Of a DNA stretch of 64,000 nucleotides, positions 1 to 12,091 are shown piece after piece. The position numbers and the translations under genes were made by a program. The stretch comes from Ottelia alismoides (Eukaryota > Streptophyta > Magnoliopsida > Alismatales > Hydrocharitaceae): the NCBI GenBank assembly GCA_037367405.1, contig JAZKJV010002947.1, forward strand, positions 62,001 to 126,000. The letters are read 5' to 3'. The stretch's first letter is position 1; each line of letters starts with the position of its first letter. The notes beneath the pieces were generated by a model. That model made no database searches and had not been told where the DNA came from. It saw nothing but the letters and a program-made list of their open reading frames with translations.

Positions 1-449
1 GTCGATTGCGGCTACGTGAATACGGACACATTCATCGCTCCGTACCGGGGTGTCCTTTATCATCTACCCGCTTGGCGGGCACGTGGATGAATATACGACA
101 ACCATAAGGACTTATTCAATCATCGCCACGCGTGTTTCGCAATGTAGTGGAGCGCACATTCGATGTATGGAAGAACATGTTCAACTGCCTGAGACATATG
201 CCCTCATACCCATTTGAAGTCCAGAGGGACGTAGTTAGAGTCACTTGTATCATACACAACTTCGTACGACTAAATGGTGGAGATTCAATATCTGACGAGG
301 ACGATGACGAAGATATGTTGCCGGAGGCCGTCGACGAAGACCAACTTCGTGTAGTTGGCATTCTTCGCGATGACATTCGACGGAGGGAGGTCCTTCGAGA
401 TAGGATAGCTCTTGCAATGTGGAATAACAGGCGGAGGACTCCGGCGTAG
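1..449 (+). pseudogene. PIF/Harbinger transposase (DDE_4 nuclease), C-terminal part, broken
   Basis: Frame 1 reads VDCGY, then APYRGV and YHL, then HKDLFNHRHA; the frame starting near 132 continues RNVVERTFDVWKNMF, YPFEVQRDVV and IIHNFVR. These are the hallmark blocks of the C-terminal half of HARBI1-like transposases (GY..R..LAPYRGVRYHL; F N.RH..LRNVVERTFG.LK..F; HNFI). An in-frame TGA at 88-90 and a one-base frameshift near 133-138 break the gene, so this copy should not make transposase. The tail after residue HNF is acidic (SDEDDDED), common in the family. The N-terminal part lies before the window. Confidence 0.85.
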
Positions 450-631
450 ACCGCCTTTTCTTTATCAAGGGTTGTGTAATGCAAACGCACCGAATATTAC
501 TTTTCCACTTTAGATGTCTACTTTCTTAGTTGTTGTTACATGTTGTTCACTGCGGCAGGAAGTTCTTGTTATCTGTTGGAATTGAGGACTTATGTTTCAT
601 CATATTTATTTCAAATTCTATGTATCAGGTA

Positions 632-1045
632 ATGGAGTCCACTGCCAAATGCAGATGCGGTACTCCATTGATTTTGAGCTATGAAGGGGGCCAACAGGAC
701 CCAGTAAGGTGCCTTTTCTATGTCTGCTCCACCAATCAATGCGGTTATCGCCAGCCTTATGCGCGTGCTCCAAGAACGATGGACAATCTGGCAGATGAGT
801 TCTTTATCGCCCAACGTTTATGGGACGCGGAGCACGAAAATGTTGAACTGCAACAAAAACTTGAAAGTGCCGCAAGGGTGATAGACGACAAAGACAATGA
901 ACTTAGTTTCCTTTACTCAGAGTTGGACGATGCTGATGGCACAAGCAGTTCGCTGAAGGAGATGGTTGAGACACTTCGCATACAATTGCATAGTGTGGGA
1001 ATCGACACCGTAGACGACCGTATCGTTGACAAGCACGTGATATGA
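632..1045 (+). CDS. GRF-type zinc-finger, coiled-coil protein inside the Harbinger element
   Basis: A 137-residue open frame from the ATG at 632. An upstream ATG at 530 in the same frame would add 34 hydrophobic residues with no family match, so I prefer 632. Residues 7-43 hold CRCG, then RCLFYVC at 26-32 and QCGY at 36-39: the CxCG...FyxC...CGy spacing of the GRF zinc finger (ligands C7, C9, C32, C37), a nucleic-acid-binding fold. Residues about 56-125 are charged and heptad-like (LQQKLESAARVIDDKDNELS), a likely coiled coil. It starts 183 bp after the transposase stop on the same strand, so it may be an accessory ORF of the element, or a captured host fragment. The frame is intact while the transposase is not. 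Confidence 0.5.
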   Translation: MESTAKCRCGTPLILSYEGGQQDPVRCLFYVCSTNQCGYRQPYARAPRTMDNLADEFFIAQRLWDAEHENVELQQKLESAARVIDDKDNELSFLYSELDDADGTSSSLKEMVETLRIQLHSVGIDTVDDRIVDKHVI

Positions 1046-1742
1046 GGGAAGTCTGTATGTTTTCTTTTTTAATGTTGTCGCTATCGACGTGTACGTAGGC
1101 TATGCATGACGCGGACTCGAGGGGGGGTTGCTTTAACGGGATAGTGTAATGTGTTCACTATCTTAAGACAATATATCGTATTGCAAACTCCACTGTCGCA
1201 CTTGGAAGTATTAGCATGTTGCTTAATCATGCGAAGAATAATTATTTGTGCAGCTTACGTAACATATTGTGTGCCCGGAATAAGCAATAACGTAACTTCA
1301 TAAAAAACCATGTAAATGGGATTTCTCCCCCAAATATAGAATACGGAGTGGTCACTAGTAATCGTTTAAATGAAACCTTCCATGATAAAGAAAATTGTGG
1401 GACATGCGGAAGAGATGTTAACAACTAACCTAATAAATTGTTGTACTGCATTTTTTTAAATATTAATTTACACGGTATAACTTCAACCCTCTCCGAAAAA
1501 TTATTTCATTGTCGTATATTCAGTATTGTACAATATTAAATGCACTCCCAATCCTAATAGCACAATGAAGCTCAAACTAAAAAAACTCATACATCAAAAC
1601 AACTCAAACCACATCCACAACCCACTCCAACCCACCCCAGCAACCAAACACCTACTATTACAAATAGGGTATCCACCTCACCATCCCTATCAGGTGGGGG
1701 ATACCCCATCCCACTCCAACCCAACATCCAAACAGGCCCTAA

Positions 1743-1810
1743 GAATAATTGAATCTCGAATAAAAGAACGAATCTTGAAATCCTCAAGAATCGAACCCGC
1801 TCTGATACCA
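1743..1810 (-). mobile_element. Copia 5' leader remnant with primer binding site
   Basis: On the minus strand, TGGTATCAGAGC (1810 down to 1799) is the initiator tRNA-Met primer binding site of plant LTR retrotransposons, and the match to the tRNA seems to continue with GGGTTCGA. It abuts the LTR at 1811. Leader sequence runs to 1743, where the Harbinger target duplication begins; the rest of the retroelement, if present, lies beyond the left window edge. Confidence 0.8.
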
Positions 1811-2125
1811 TGTTAGTAAATAGAGAACGCGGAAGCGGAATGATAAATAGAGCATAACTAGAGAAAGATAAACATCAAAGAACTCAAAGATTTAACGTGA
1901 AATCCTACTCCCTAAGGAGCGAGATGAAACCACAGGAGAAGCCCTCAAAGGGCGGATATTTTATTCCCTTTTTCTCAATGTTTATAGGAGGTCTAGAGCT
2001 CCTTATATAGCCTCCACATAGCCTCCAAGTCCCACCACAGGTAGATGTGGGACTAAACATGTGGATAGGGTAAATGGATCTCTCCAGGATCCATTTACCC
2101 ATCTCCCTCATAAATAGCGCATACA
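1811..2125 (-). repeat. Copia 5' LTR, family X (copy 1)
   Basis: 315 bp, TG...CA on the minus strand (starts TGTATGCGCTATTTATGAGG at 2125, ends ACTAACA at 1811). It abuts a primer binding site. It shares long blocks with 3481-3752 (plus strand) and 51425-51689 (minus strand): GATGGGTAA.TGGATC, and CTCCTTAGGGAGTAGG followed by ATTTCA near the end. A TATATAAGG box lies mid-LTR (rc of about 2003-2012). Confidence 0.75.
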
Positions 2126-3200
2126 ACGAATACTCCAAAAATACTTCTTGTAATATATGCATTAAGTAAAGAAATAGTTTTTGTGTACTTTGATAGTTAC
2201 TGAAATGTATTTCTTGTACTCCAATAGTTGTTGTATATGTATCAATAGTTCTTGAATATATATTAAAGTAAAGAAATAGCTTTATGATAAGTGTTCTTAT
2301 AAGAAATGTCATTTTATATATCATGTATGATCAAATGTAGTATTTTTTAGATATTTATTTATTTTTAATTAAAAATTAAACCTATATACCCGACATACCA
2401 TTTAATCACTATTGGGTGACCAGTTCGAGCACATACGCATACTGTTTTCATGAACCATGCATCTAACCCTCTAGTATGACCATCGACCGATGTCCATTTC
2501 TAACTGCTCCCATCGTCTCTAGCATCAGTAGGCTTCCGCGCTTTGCGCTGCCTCGTATACGAAGTGTTGCATGCCACACATGTTCCATCAGGATCCCACG
2601 GAGGAATATCATTGTTGTAGTGCCCTAATGGGCTTTATCCTATTTATTAATTTTCATTTAATAGTAAGGCTAATAAAAGAAAGAGAGTTCAACCAACATT
2701 TATATTTAAAAAGGAAGTGGTTGATTAATTAAAAAAGGGAAAACAAAAAGGAATGAAAGAAAACAAGAATTAATCAAAAATGATGAGGATTGACAGTTTA
2801 AAAATGACAAAAGAGGAAAAAAAGAGAAAAGTTGGTGAAAAGGGGTGATTAAAAAAAAGAGAAGAGAAAACAATTTCATTTTAGCCCCACTTATTCACCC
2901 AACAAGGTTAACATCATGTTTCCAACAAGTATGAGAGAAAGGAGGAATGAAAGAAGACAAAATATTTATTCTTCTACTTGAGATTGCCCAACATGATTTT
3001 AATTCTATGTTCATCTTATGGTTGTGGCTTCTCAGAAAAACTGAAGGAGATCTCATTTTAAGGGTTCCAACATAAGGGAACCAGCATCTCAAGGTCCCTA
3101 CATAAACGAAGCAATGATGACTTCCGCGTGAGAGAGACCCACTCTTAAGATCCTTTTATAGGAGATGATCACTCTAGTTGTAATGTCTGACATCAAGTAC
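2126..3200. other. Unassigned AT-rich spacer
   Basis: No gene recognised. 2126-2400 is AT-rich flank of the copia LTR. 2450-2620 has coding-like composition on the minus strand (short runs such as CVACNTSYTRQRKARKP) that might be a decayed transposon ORF, but I cannot assign it. 2640-2890 is purine-rich low-complexity sequence. 2890-3200 shows nothing recognisable. Confidence 0.4.
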
Positions 3201-3480
3201 TCCATATGGACTTTTAATATTGCTTGCATCATCTCGGAATTATGTTTCCCATTAATTCAACACATCAAAATCTACATTCTAACCCAATTATCGCCTATCA
3301 ATCATCTTCACTGAGCATCCACTCCATGCACATGTCTCCTCCTAATGTGACTTCCTCCGCACAGGTCTCCTCCCAGCAGCAAATCCCCTCCTCTTGGCTC
3401 ATTTAAAAACGTATTGAGTGAAGATGAGTTGAATATTTTTTGTAACAAGTTGCAGTTTTCTCAGCTCCAGCTTAAGGTGG
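3200..3480 (+). pseudogene. Possible 3' end of a copia polyprotein preceding an LTR
   Basis: A weak frame carries a Ser/Gln-rich stretch (VSSQQQIPSS), then DELNIFCNKLQ and GGVLEYV directly before the LTR at 3481. Many plant copia polyproteins end with ...KL...APA.GGVLE running into the polypurine tract, and AGCTTAAGGTGG just before 3481 could be a decayed tract. Stops interrupt the frame. This is an inference from position plus short similarity. Confidence 0.35.
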
Positions 3481-3752
3481 TGTATTAGAGTATGTATTAG
3501 ATGGGTAATTGGATCTCTTTAAGCTCCAATTACACTACTCTCATTAGTCTCATATTGCCTATTGCTGGGATTCTACAATTTGATGGGGCTATATAAAGAA
3601 CCTCATACCCCTTGTACTCTTTGATAAAACCTAGTCCTAGGTTTTCTCTTGTGGTTTCATACCACTCCTTAGTCCTTAGGGAGTAGGGTTTCATGAAATC
3701 ATAGTTTCTTCATGTTCATGATTCCGCTATTCATTCTTTCTTGTAATTAGCA
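3481..3752 (+). repeat. Copia LTR, family X (copy 2), 3' or solo LTR
   Basis: About 272 bp, TGTATTAGAG...AATTAGCA. It aligns in blocks with the reverse complement of 1811-2125 (TTAGATGGGTAATTGGATC; CTCTTGTGGTTTCAT; TTAGGGAGTAGGGTTTCA) and holds CTATATAAAGAACC as a TATA box. No primer site follows, so it is a 3' or solo LTR. No clear 5 bp target duplication is visible. Confidence 0.65.
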
Positions 3753-3764
3753 AGCTCTTCATTG

Positions 3765-4830
3765 TCGCCTATAAGGATCAGGCTATTAAAGTAGAGCAAG
3801 AGGATATTGTTTCTATCCCTCTTAATTATAAACATAGTATAGCCTTCTTTAACTTGAGTATAACCATCCCTGAGCAAGACCAAGCAGAGATGTTCAAACT
3901 ATTTCTCAACACACATAAGCTCTTTTAACCAACAACACTTATCCTTTTTTTAATTCCTAAAGAGCACTGACATGTACACCTCTTGAAGATTGCCATTTAA
4001 AGGTATTTTTCACATCTAACTAGTACATTTTCCAAGAAAAATAAACATTTAAGCAAATGATGAGTTCATCTTCGTAATGGGAACAAAGGCTTTCGAGATA
4101 GTTGATCCCATTTTTAATTGTAAACTCTAGCTATTAATCAAGCCTTGAATCTATTGGTTTTTCTGTCATAAGTATACATGGCAGTAAACCCATCTGGAGT
4201 CAACCAGTTGAGCACCATTTGAAGTATCACAACATCCAATATCATTTTTAACCATAACATCCATTTATTTCTTAAAGTTCACTACAATGTAAGAAACAAA
4301 GGTGTCCAAGGTAGATATTCTAACTATTTTAAGCGCCTTTCTCACTGATGGAGGACAATTATTTAGCAAATCGTCAATAACATGAGTAGAAATATCAAGA
4401 AAGATAATTACTTATAGAGTTGTCATGACATGAAGAATTCAAGGAGAGATTGTGATTTAGTCTGATCTCATCCACAATTTTTAAAACTTCATTATCAATT
4501 TACTCTCGCCTAACATATGTCGGTCCAAATAATATATCTCTATCCCCATCGTCATTTGTCAATATTTTGCTTACTACTCTCTTGTGCCCTATAAAAGAAG
4601 TAAATCTCATGGTCATTTTTCTTAACATCCATACCTACAACCTCCTTATGGGGGAAATTTCCACAGTAGAATCCATTAACAAAGAAACTAACATCCTTGA
4701 TTCCGTGTAGACATTTTGTCATAGGATCATAGCCAATAAAGATGCACCTTTCTTGTACCCGATTTGCTCAAATCTAACATAAGAGTTCTGATGGAAGTAA
4801 ACACACCCAAAATGTTGGTCTAGACTAAAC
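3765..4830 (-). pseudogene. Decayed copia pol fragment (integrase end to reverse transcriptase)
   Basis: On the minus strand, read from 4830 down in several frames: FGCVYF; then TNRFKA.LIAR and ITKMNS of the RT region (compare YKARLVA...ETFAPV.KMNS); then FIIKRDRNNILLLY...LILIGDN near 3800 (the region of the YVDD strand, catalytic residues lost). Every frame has stops and shifts. The residues differ from the copia at 4836-7640, so this is a second family joined to it at about 4830. It is cut off on the other side by the LTR ending at 3752. Confidence 0.55.
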
Positions 4831-4835
4831 AATTG

Positions 4836-7640
4836 CTAAGCAAGATTGTAGAAGTAGTCACATTGGAGGTGCATGGGAAGAAGCACCTCTATAGTCAGGT
4901 AAGTAAGAACAGATCTAACCCAAATCATCTCTGTGCAAGCCTGCGCCATGGCCATGTAGTTTGACTCAGCACTCGATCTGGTAACCATGGTCTGCTTCTT
5001 GCTCTTCCAAGAAATCAGGGAATTTCCAATGAATACAATGAAGCCTGAAGTAGACTTCATATCCTTTGGGCTACTAGCATAATTTGCATCTGCACATGAT
5101 GTAACTGAAAGAGATGCATCTCTGCTGAAAAGAAGTCCCGCACCTGGTGAGTCTTTAGATACCTTAAAATCATATGGACCACATCTATATGTGCCTGTCA
5201 GGGCTGCTCCATAAACTGACTCACTTGCTCACAACAAAGGTATGTCGGACCTGATAATAGTCACATATTAGTTTGCCAACAAGCTCCCTGTACCTCCTTT
5301 TGTCGACCTCTTCAGTGTCATCATCACATAACTTCATGCTCGGGTCAATAGGAGTAGTGGCAGGTCTGCAATCTATCATGTTTGTCTCTGAAAAAAGCTC
5401 TACAACGTACTTCCTCTGGGTCACCACAAGACCTCGCTAGCTCCTGGCAAACTCCAATCTAAAGAAGTAATGTAAATTACCAAGGTTCTTGGTCACAAAT
5501 TGTTGACCTAAGAAGTCCTAGGCACTCTGAATACCCTGATCATCATCCCTTGTAATAATAATATCCGTCAACTTAAACAAGAATGACAATAGTACCTCTT
5601 TAGGTCCTGTGCATAAACAAAGAGTGATCGATAGTCGATCGCACAAACCCATGATGCTCTATCAAGTCTGAGAGCTTCTGCAATCATGCTCTTGGATTAT
5701 GCTTAAGACCATAGATAGCCTTGTGAAGCCTACAAACCTTCTGACACTCCTCCTCATTAGCAAACCCAGGTGGTTGTTGCATGCAGACCTCATGTATGCC
5801 ACCATAAAGGTAGGCATTCTTCACATCAAGCTGATAAAGGGGCCAATCTCGTGTCACAGCACCAGAAAATAGAATGCGCAGAGTAAAATGTCTGGCAACT
5901 GGAGAGAAAGTATCGTGATAATCCGCCCCATATGTCTTGGTAAACCCATATGCCACAAGTCTCGCCTTGTAGCGATCCACACTGCCATTTGCACGATGTT
6001 TCATAGTGAACACTCATTTGCATCCCACAATGGATGCGCCAACTAGAGCAGAAACAAGACTCCGCATACCACGTGACTGTAACGCATCTATCTCCTCCTA
6101 CATGGCTAACCTCCACTGATTGTCCTGAAGAGCCTCCTGATATGTCAGTGGTACCTCCATGGCTAATAGTGCTACGGTAAACCTCCTGAAATCCTCTGAC
6201 AGACTACTCAAGCAAACCTGGGTTGCAAGAGGATAAGTGGCACACCTACGTTTCTGCTTACACTAAGCAATCGGCACATCAAGATCATCTGCCAAGTCTC
6301 GAGCCTGCAAGTTCCCCTTTTGAGAGGGCACATGTTCATCTTGTATGGAATCTTACTGCATAGATAACTCAGTAGTGCCATCAGTAGAAACAATGTACTC
6401 ATTACATACTTGAGACATGCTGGATTATGGGCAAGGCTTGTGAGCAGGGGGAACCAAGCGAGACCTGCGAGTAAATATATGTGGCAAAAATTGAGTCACA
6501 GTATGATGTGGAGCCACAGGAGTAGGTGTAGAGGCAGGAGTAGGCGTAGGTGGTGGCGGTGGTGGTGGTGGTTGAGGATGTAGTGGTAGAGCAGGAGTAG
6601 AGGGAGGCGGCGGTACAACAGTAGGAGGTGGAGGCAGTAGATCTCATCGTCAAAGTTAGATGGGGCAAGTTTGTCACCTGTAGGAGAAAAATACAAGGCA
6701 TACTCAAAGAAAGTAATGTCAGCACTGACAAAGTATTTACACCTAAGCAGATCAAACAACGGTACACCTTTTGGGTACGAACGTAGCCGACAAAAATGCA
6801 CTTAACAGCTCTGGGAGAGAGCATGTCACGACCTAGAAAAACATCATGAACAAAAGCAACTGAACCAAACACATAAGGTGTAAGGGAGAAAAGATCCTTC
6901 TCGAAAAATGCAATCGAGAAAGGAATCTTCTCTCCCAACATAGACGAAGGCATGTAGTGCATCAGATAACAAGTTGTGAGGACAGCATCGCCCCAGTAGG
7001 CGTGAGGAGCATGACTCTATATCAACAAGATTCTGGTCACATCATGTAAGTGACAGTGTTTGCGCTCAGCAACACCATTCTGTTGGGATGTATAAGCACA
7101 TGAGGTCTGGTGAACAATGCCAAGAGATCTAAGAAAGTCAGAAAGTTGTAAGGTGCAGAACTCTAAAGCATTATCAGAACGAATATATTTAACATTAGAG
7201 AAAAAATATTCTCATTAATAAAAGACTTGATCACAGATCCAGCCTCAAACATATTTGTTCAATAAAAAGACCCAAGAAAGTCTTGAAAAATCATCGACAT
7301 CAACAAGATAAAAATGGTGTGTCTGGTAATCAGGAACACGACTCGAACCCTGGATATCTGAATGAAGGAGCTTAAATAATTGAGAACTGCTTCGACTCTG
7401 ACGGGATGGAAAGGAGGAACGATGATGCTTCCCAAGTTGGAATGCCTCACACTGGAAGGAGGAACTCGTGGAAATCTGAGGGAGAACATGGCATAGCTTC
7501 TACAGAGAAAGGTAGCCAAAACAAAGGTTCCACAGATATGGTGAGACTGGTCCAGTAGGTATAGTGGAAACACCATATCAGAGCCATGGTATCCCACGAC
7601 ACACATTAGCAGTATAAAATTCCGATCGTATTAAGTTCTC
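4836..7640 (-). pseudogene. Decayed Ty1/copia pol (integrase, reverse transcriptase, RNase H), same family as 55516-61588
   Basis: Minus-strand fragments in pol order: integrase catalytic region (7606-7259, mostly frameshifted), integrase C-terminus (6962-6402; IPFSIAFFEKDLFSLTP, SPRAVKCIFVGY), RT (6013-5684; NGSVDRYKARLVAYGF, FSPVARHFTLRILFS, CRLHKAIYGLK), then RQRKY-type block and PATTPIDPSMKL (5427-5221), and RNase H (5060-4836; SRSSAESNYMAMAQA). The residues follow those of the young copia at 55.5-61.6 kb almost block by block, so it is an older member of one family. Frameshifts and stops exclude function. It stops abruptly at 4836 within RNase H and at about 7640 before the zinc-binding part of integrase. 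Confidence 0.85.
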
Positions 7641-7769
7641 GAATAGCAATAATCCTCCGAGTTGCCGTGAGTCCGAGAGGGAAATATGTCATTCAAATTC
7701 AATAACCACAAATATCACCAATTGCAATTAATTTTCATATAGTATTCCAAGAAGAAAAAAACATGGTCA

Positions 7770-10700
7770 GAAATGTCAGCAAACACTAATATTGATTCTC
7801 TTATCATGACGTCCAAAGCTGACCAGAAAATGGTTAATTGCTCGGAGCGTATCATGGTCGCACTCACCGACCTCCAGCAGCAGCAGACTGCCATGCGAGG
7901 TCAACAGGATCAAATATTGGCTCAGCAGACAAAGATCCAGATAGACAGACGGACATGGAGATGAGGTTCGAGGAGCTGTCAAAATTCACTTACCATCCAT
8001 CTCAAGATGGAATTTGATAGGAACAACCCCAGTCAGTAGAGGTACAACAGCCTTAGTACGATGATCCACATATGGAGGTACCTATACATGAAGTCGACGA
8101 TGGAGATTATGGCAGGGAGCAGGACCCTGTATACTTTGCAGATAAGGGCGCACCCAAGCACTCTGCCATTCATAGGCATCAATTAATTTTCACTTCCTAT
8201 CAGCGAGCCAATGTACCCATGCTTGAGGGTACCGGGACATCAGATGAAGTTGATCAGTGATTGAAGAGGATAACGAAGGTACTTTGGATGATTCGCGTGC
8301 AACGAGACTATTGATTATCGTTTATGAAGTATTCACTAACAGCATTTGCAGAGAGACGGTGGGAAGCGACAGTTTATGAGTTGGGATTCGATCTCACATG
8401 GGATGATTTTGAGACAAGATTCAGATCACACTTCTTTTCTGAGATGTGAAAGGAGTGCCAGCGTCGACTATTTGAAGAGCTCAAAATGAGAGGATGACAG
8501 CCAAGCAGTACTTCGTCTGATACACCGAGTTGTCATGACATACACCAGCAACTGATGTATTTTCATATGAGAATCTGGAGAAGTTCATCAGAGGGATGCA
8601 GAAAGAGGTGCAGGAGAAGCTGGTCAGACTGCGTATCACTTGTATCTTTGAGGCTACTAACGTAGTGGAGAGATTTGAGGACATCCAAGAGAGATGTTTC
8701 AGGAGCTCGTCTGGAGCAGCACCTACGCCACAGTGATCTTTTGGATTGATTCGATGATAGTTTCAATAGCGGAGGTCAGCCACGCAGCTTCGTCCTTCAG
8801 GTTCAGCATTTTCAAGCGGTGCTCGCTTATCTCCAGTGACGACCTTAAGAGAAGCACCTCCCAGGTGGGGTACCAGTTCAGCTCGACCATCTAGGTCGCA
8901 AAGAGAAGACAAACCCCCAGCAGGACCGGCTCACAGTACTAACACGACAACCACGCCTACACAGTATGTACGATGCTACTTGTGCAACCAATGGGATATT
9001 ACCAGTCTCAGTGCCCACAGGTTTCTGGTGAACCTCGACCACAGCCACAACCATTACAGCCGTAGGCACAACATACTGGGAGTTACCGTAGCAAGAACTC
9101 CAACTTCGGAAGACTACCGGGACAGACATAGAGTGTGGCCAGTTCGAGTTTTGCACCAGCCAGACATGGATAGTTACGTGCAGTGATGGAAGAGCAGGCA
9201 CGATCAGCAGCTACTGTGGTGAAAGGTATAGTCTCAATCCTTAGCCAACCTTTCCATGTTTTATTTGATTCTGGAGTGACACATTCCTTTATTGTTTTGT
9301 GATTACTAGCTTCATCAGATAGAGTTGCAGAGGCCAAAAATCCTCCTTACCACATCCATGGGTCAGGTGGCCAGTTGTTCGTTATTTCATTGATAGTCAG
9401 AGACTTACCAGTACTGATTAACGGTCACGAGATGATTGCGGACTATATACTACTATAGTTAGATGAATTTGACTTGATTATGGGCATGGATTGGTCATCA
9501 GATAATCATGCTCTTGTTGATTGCTTTAGGAAGACATGTGTCTTCAGGATTCTGGACTTGTCTGAGTTCACTTTTGAGGAGACGTTACATAACTCCAAAA
9601 TGAAGTACATCTTAATGTTGAGAGCTCAAAGGCTTCTTGATCAGGGGAGCGATTCATATTTAGCATTTGTTCGAGAGACATCCGATAATGAACCGATGAC
9701 CCAGGACATCAGAGTAGTATCAGATTACCCAGATGTATTTCCTGATGGGTTACCAGAGTTACATCCTGAGAGAGAGATTGACTTCGAGATCACATTATTA
9801 CCTGATACACAGCCGATACCGATGGCTCCTTACCATATGACACCATGTCACTAACTAAGTTGAGAGAGTTGAAGATGTAGTTGGAGGAGTTACTTGACTT
9901 GGGTTTCATGAGACCGAGCACTTCATCTTGGGGTGCTCCAGTTCTTTTTATTAGGAAAAAGGATGGATCGATGAGATTGTGCATTAATTACAAACATTTG
10001 AACAAGATAATGGTGAAGAACCGTTATCCTTTGCCGTGCATTGATGACGCATTTGACCAAATTCAAGGATCTTCGATGTTTTCGAAGATCAATCTTCGAT
10101 CAGGTTATCATCAGCTAGGGATTCGAGAGTTAGATATTCTGACGACAGCTTTCAGGACTCGATATGGATACTATGAATTTGTGGTGATATTGTTTGGGCT
10201 CACCAATGCCCTGCAGCATTTATGAATATAATGAATAGAATCTGTTGTCCATACTTGGACAAATTTGTGGGGGTATTCATTGATGATGTGTTGATTTATT
10301 CTCGGAATAAATGGGATCAAGCAAATAATCTGAAGATTGTCTTGGTAATATTGCAAGAGCACAAGTTGTATGATAAGCTGAGTAAGTGTGAGTTATGATT
10401 ATCCTAGGTCTCACTTCTTGGCCATGTCATTTATGGAGCAGGTATTGCAGTTGATCTTGCGAACATTGAGGCAATCATATCTTGGGAGTAGCCCAAGCCA
10501 TTCACTCATATTCGAAGCTTCCTTGGATTAGAAGGCTACTGCAGACGTTTTGTCAGCGGGTTTTTACGTGTTGTTCTTCCCTTGACACGATTGACATAGA
10601 AGGGAGTTCATTTCATTTGGGATGATTCATGCGAGCAAACCTTCAGGAAATTGAAGGAAAGATTGACTATTGCGCACATTCTTACATTTCCTTCAGGCAC

Positions 10701-10797
10701 TCAGGATTAAGCAATTTATATAGATGCATCAGGAGAAGGTTTAGTAGCGGTGCTGATGCAGCAAGGTCATGTGATTGCTTACGCATAACGTCAGTTG
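7770..10797 (+). pseudogene. Decayed Ty3/gypsy gag-pol
   Basis: Order of plus-strand blocks: gag (8340-8690; ERRWEATVYELGFDLTWDDF followed by ETRF and FFSEM, FIRGMQKEVQEKL in shifted frames); CCHC knuckle region (8965-9010; RCYLCNQ); aspartic protease (9250-9300; LFDSGVTHSFI, and LIMGMDW at 9474); RT (9881-10390; [50 protein letters not shown] as the YxDD motif); RNase H start (10540-10797; YIDASGEGL, VIAYA, RQLG). At least ten stops or frameshifts. It ends inside RNase H where giant LTR copy F begins. The RT blocks resemble the chromovirus-type (Del/Tekay) branch, but I assign no clade firmly. No LTR of its own is visible. Confidence 0.85.
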
Positions 10798-11347
10798 GGT
10801 ACATGTTTACAACACATTCGCGGTACTACATTCACAAAAGATCGCACAAATTACCAAAAATGTGAGGAAATTTTTCGTGTTTGATATTTACATTTGGCAT
10901 TCATAATTAATAATGTCAATAACCATAAAACCAACAACAATAAGTACGACCAATGCATTTTATTCATTTTCATATAGCATTACATGTAATAAAATTTATA
11001 TACAATGTATCTATATCCCAAAAATAAGAGAAAACAAGTAATGTACAAAACCTGAATCGAAAATTGAACAACTTTACCGTCGGATATATACTCAGGTGTC
11101 AGGAATCATCAGCCACTACTGCAGCGCAGGCGTCTTGCCTGCCACACATGATAGGAAACAAAAAAAACATCAGTGGATGCTGGTATATCCCAAAAACTTA
11201 TTAAAATAAGTAACCATTTAAGGTGGTTGCAAAAGAAGCAAGTAGTAAAGAATAAACAACTAAAAATTTACAACTATGTGCTATGGAAAATGTTTTCAGG
11301 CTGCTCTGAAGGAATGCCCCAAATTCACACATTCTCCTCGTATCCAC

Positions 11348-11377
11348 GTGTGTGTGTGTGTGTGTGTGTATATATAT
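11348..11377. repeat. (GT)n(TA)n microsatellite
   Basis: Eleven GT units followed by about four TA units inside giant LTR copy F. Confidence 0.95.
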
Positions 11378-12091
11378 TTCATATTTAAAAAAGATGACAT
11401 GAGTGTGTATTGTTAACTATATGACCTTTTGGATATCATGTTAATGGATTCTTAATGATGGTATTGATGAGTTCCTGATCTGATTTTTTCTAACTTCCCA
11501 AGTCTAATGGATAGTTTGTGCTCTTGATCTTTGTGTGACATCACACTATGACTCTAAGGCGTAAAGAGTACCTTAGGGTTGGGATGCCTCCGTAAGCATG
11601 TTGTGGAGTATAATGCATCCTAACTAAGTTCCCAACACGTCAGCTGACATATCCTAACACTCGGAGTAGTAACTCTAAGATTTGATCGATTGTCGATGAT
11701 TGATGAGTAATAGTTAATGGTAATAAATGATTATGTGTCCAACTTAATTATAGTAAATTCTAGCCAACACAATTATAATTGATCTCAACTCTTGTCAAGT
11801 TCTGTTATAACACATTCAAGATCAATTGTAACTCCTCCAACAATCAACAATAATTGTTTCAAATGTAACACTAGATGATTCAGATGTAGCCATATAGGAT
11901 TCAGATGTAGCATCGCCAAACCAATTAACAAAAAAGTAACCAAAACTCAATCGGTGAGGTAGTCTCCTAAGGAGACTCTTCCGTCTCGCCCACTAAATGG
12001 AAGTGCAGTCCATTAGAGGGATAGGTCTACTCCAAAATTACGCTACTAAGACAAGTGAGAGAGACTCTCCAAAAAAGTAACTCTAGAGACC

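Larger units (their letters stand above)
1..1739 (+). mobile_element. PIF/Harbinger DNA transposon, 3' portion
   Basis: The window opens inside this element. It holds a DDE_4-type (HARBI1-like) transposase end (1-449), a second small ORF (632-1045), an AT-rich stretch without recognisable genes (1046-1500), and a pyrimidine-rich right end. The right terminus, read on the minus strand from 1739, starts GGGCCTGTTTGGATG, the usual end of plant Harbinger elements, and is followed by TAA (1740-1742), the 3 bp target duplication of this superfamily. The left end is outside the window. The target is the 5' leader of a minus-strand copia element whose primer site starts 57 bp further on, so the Harbinger insertion is younger than that copia. 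Confidence 0.8.
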
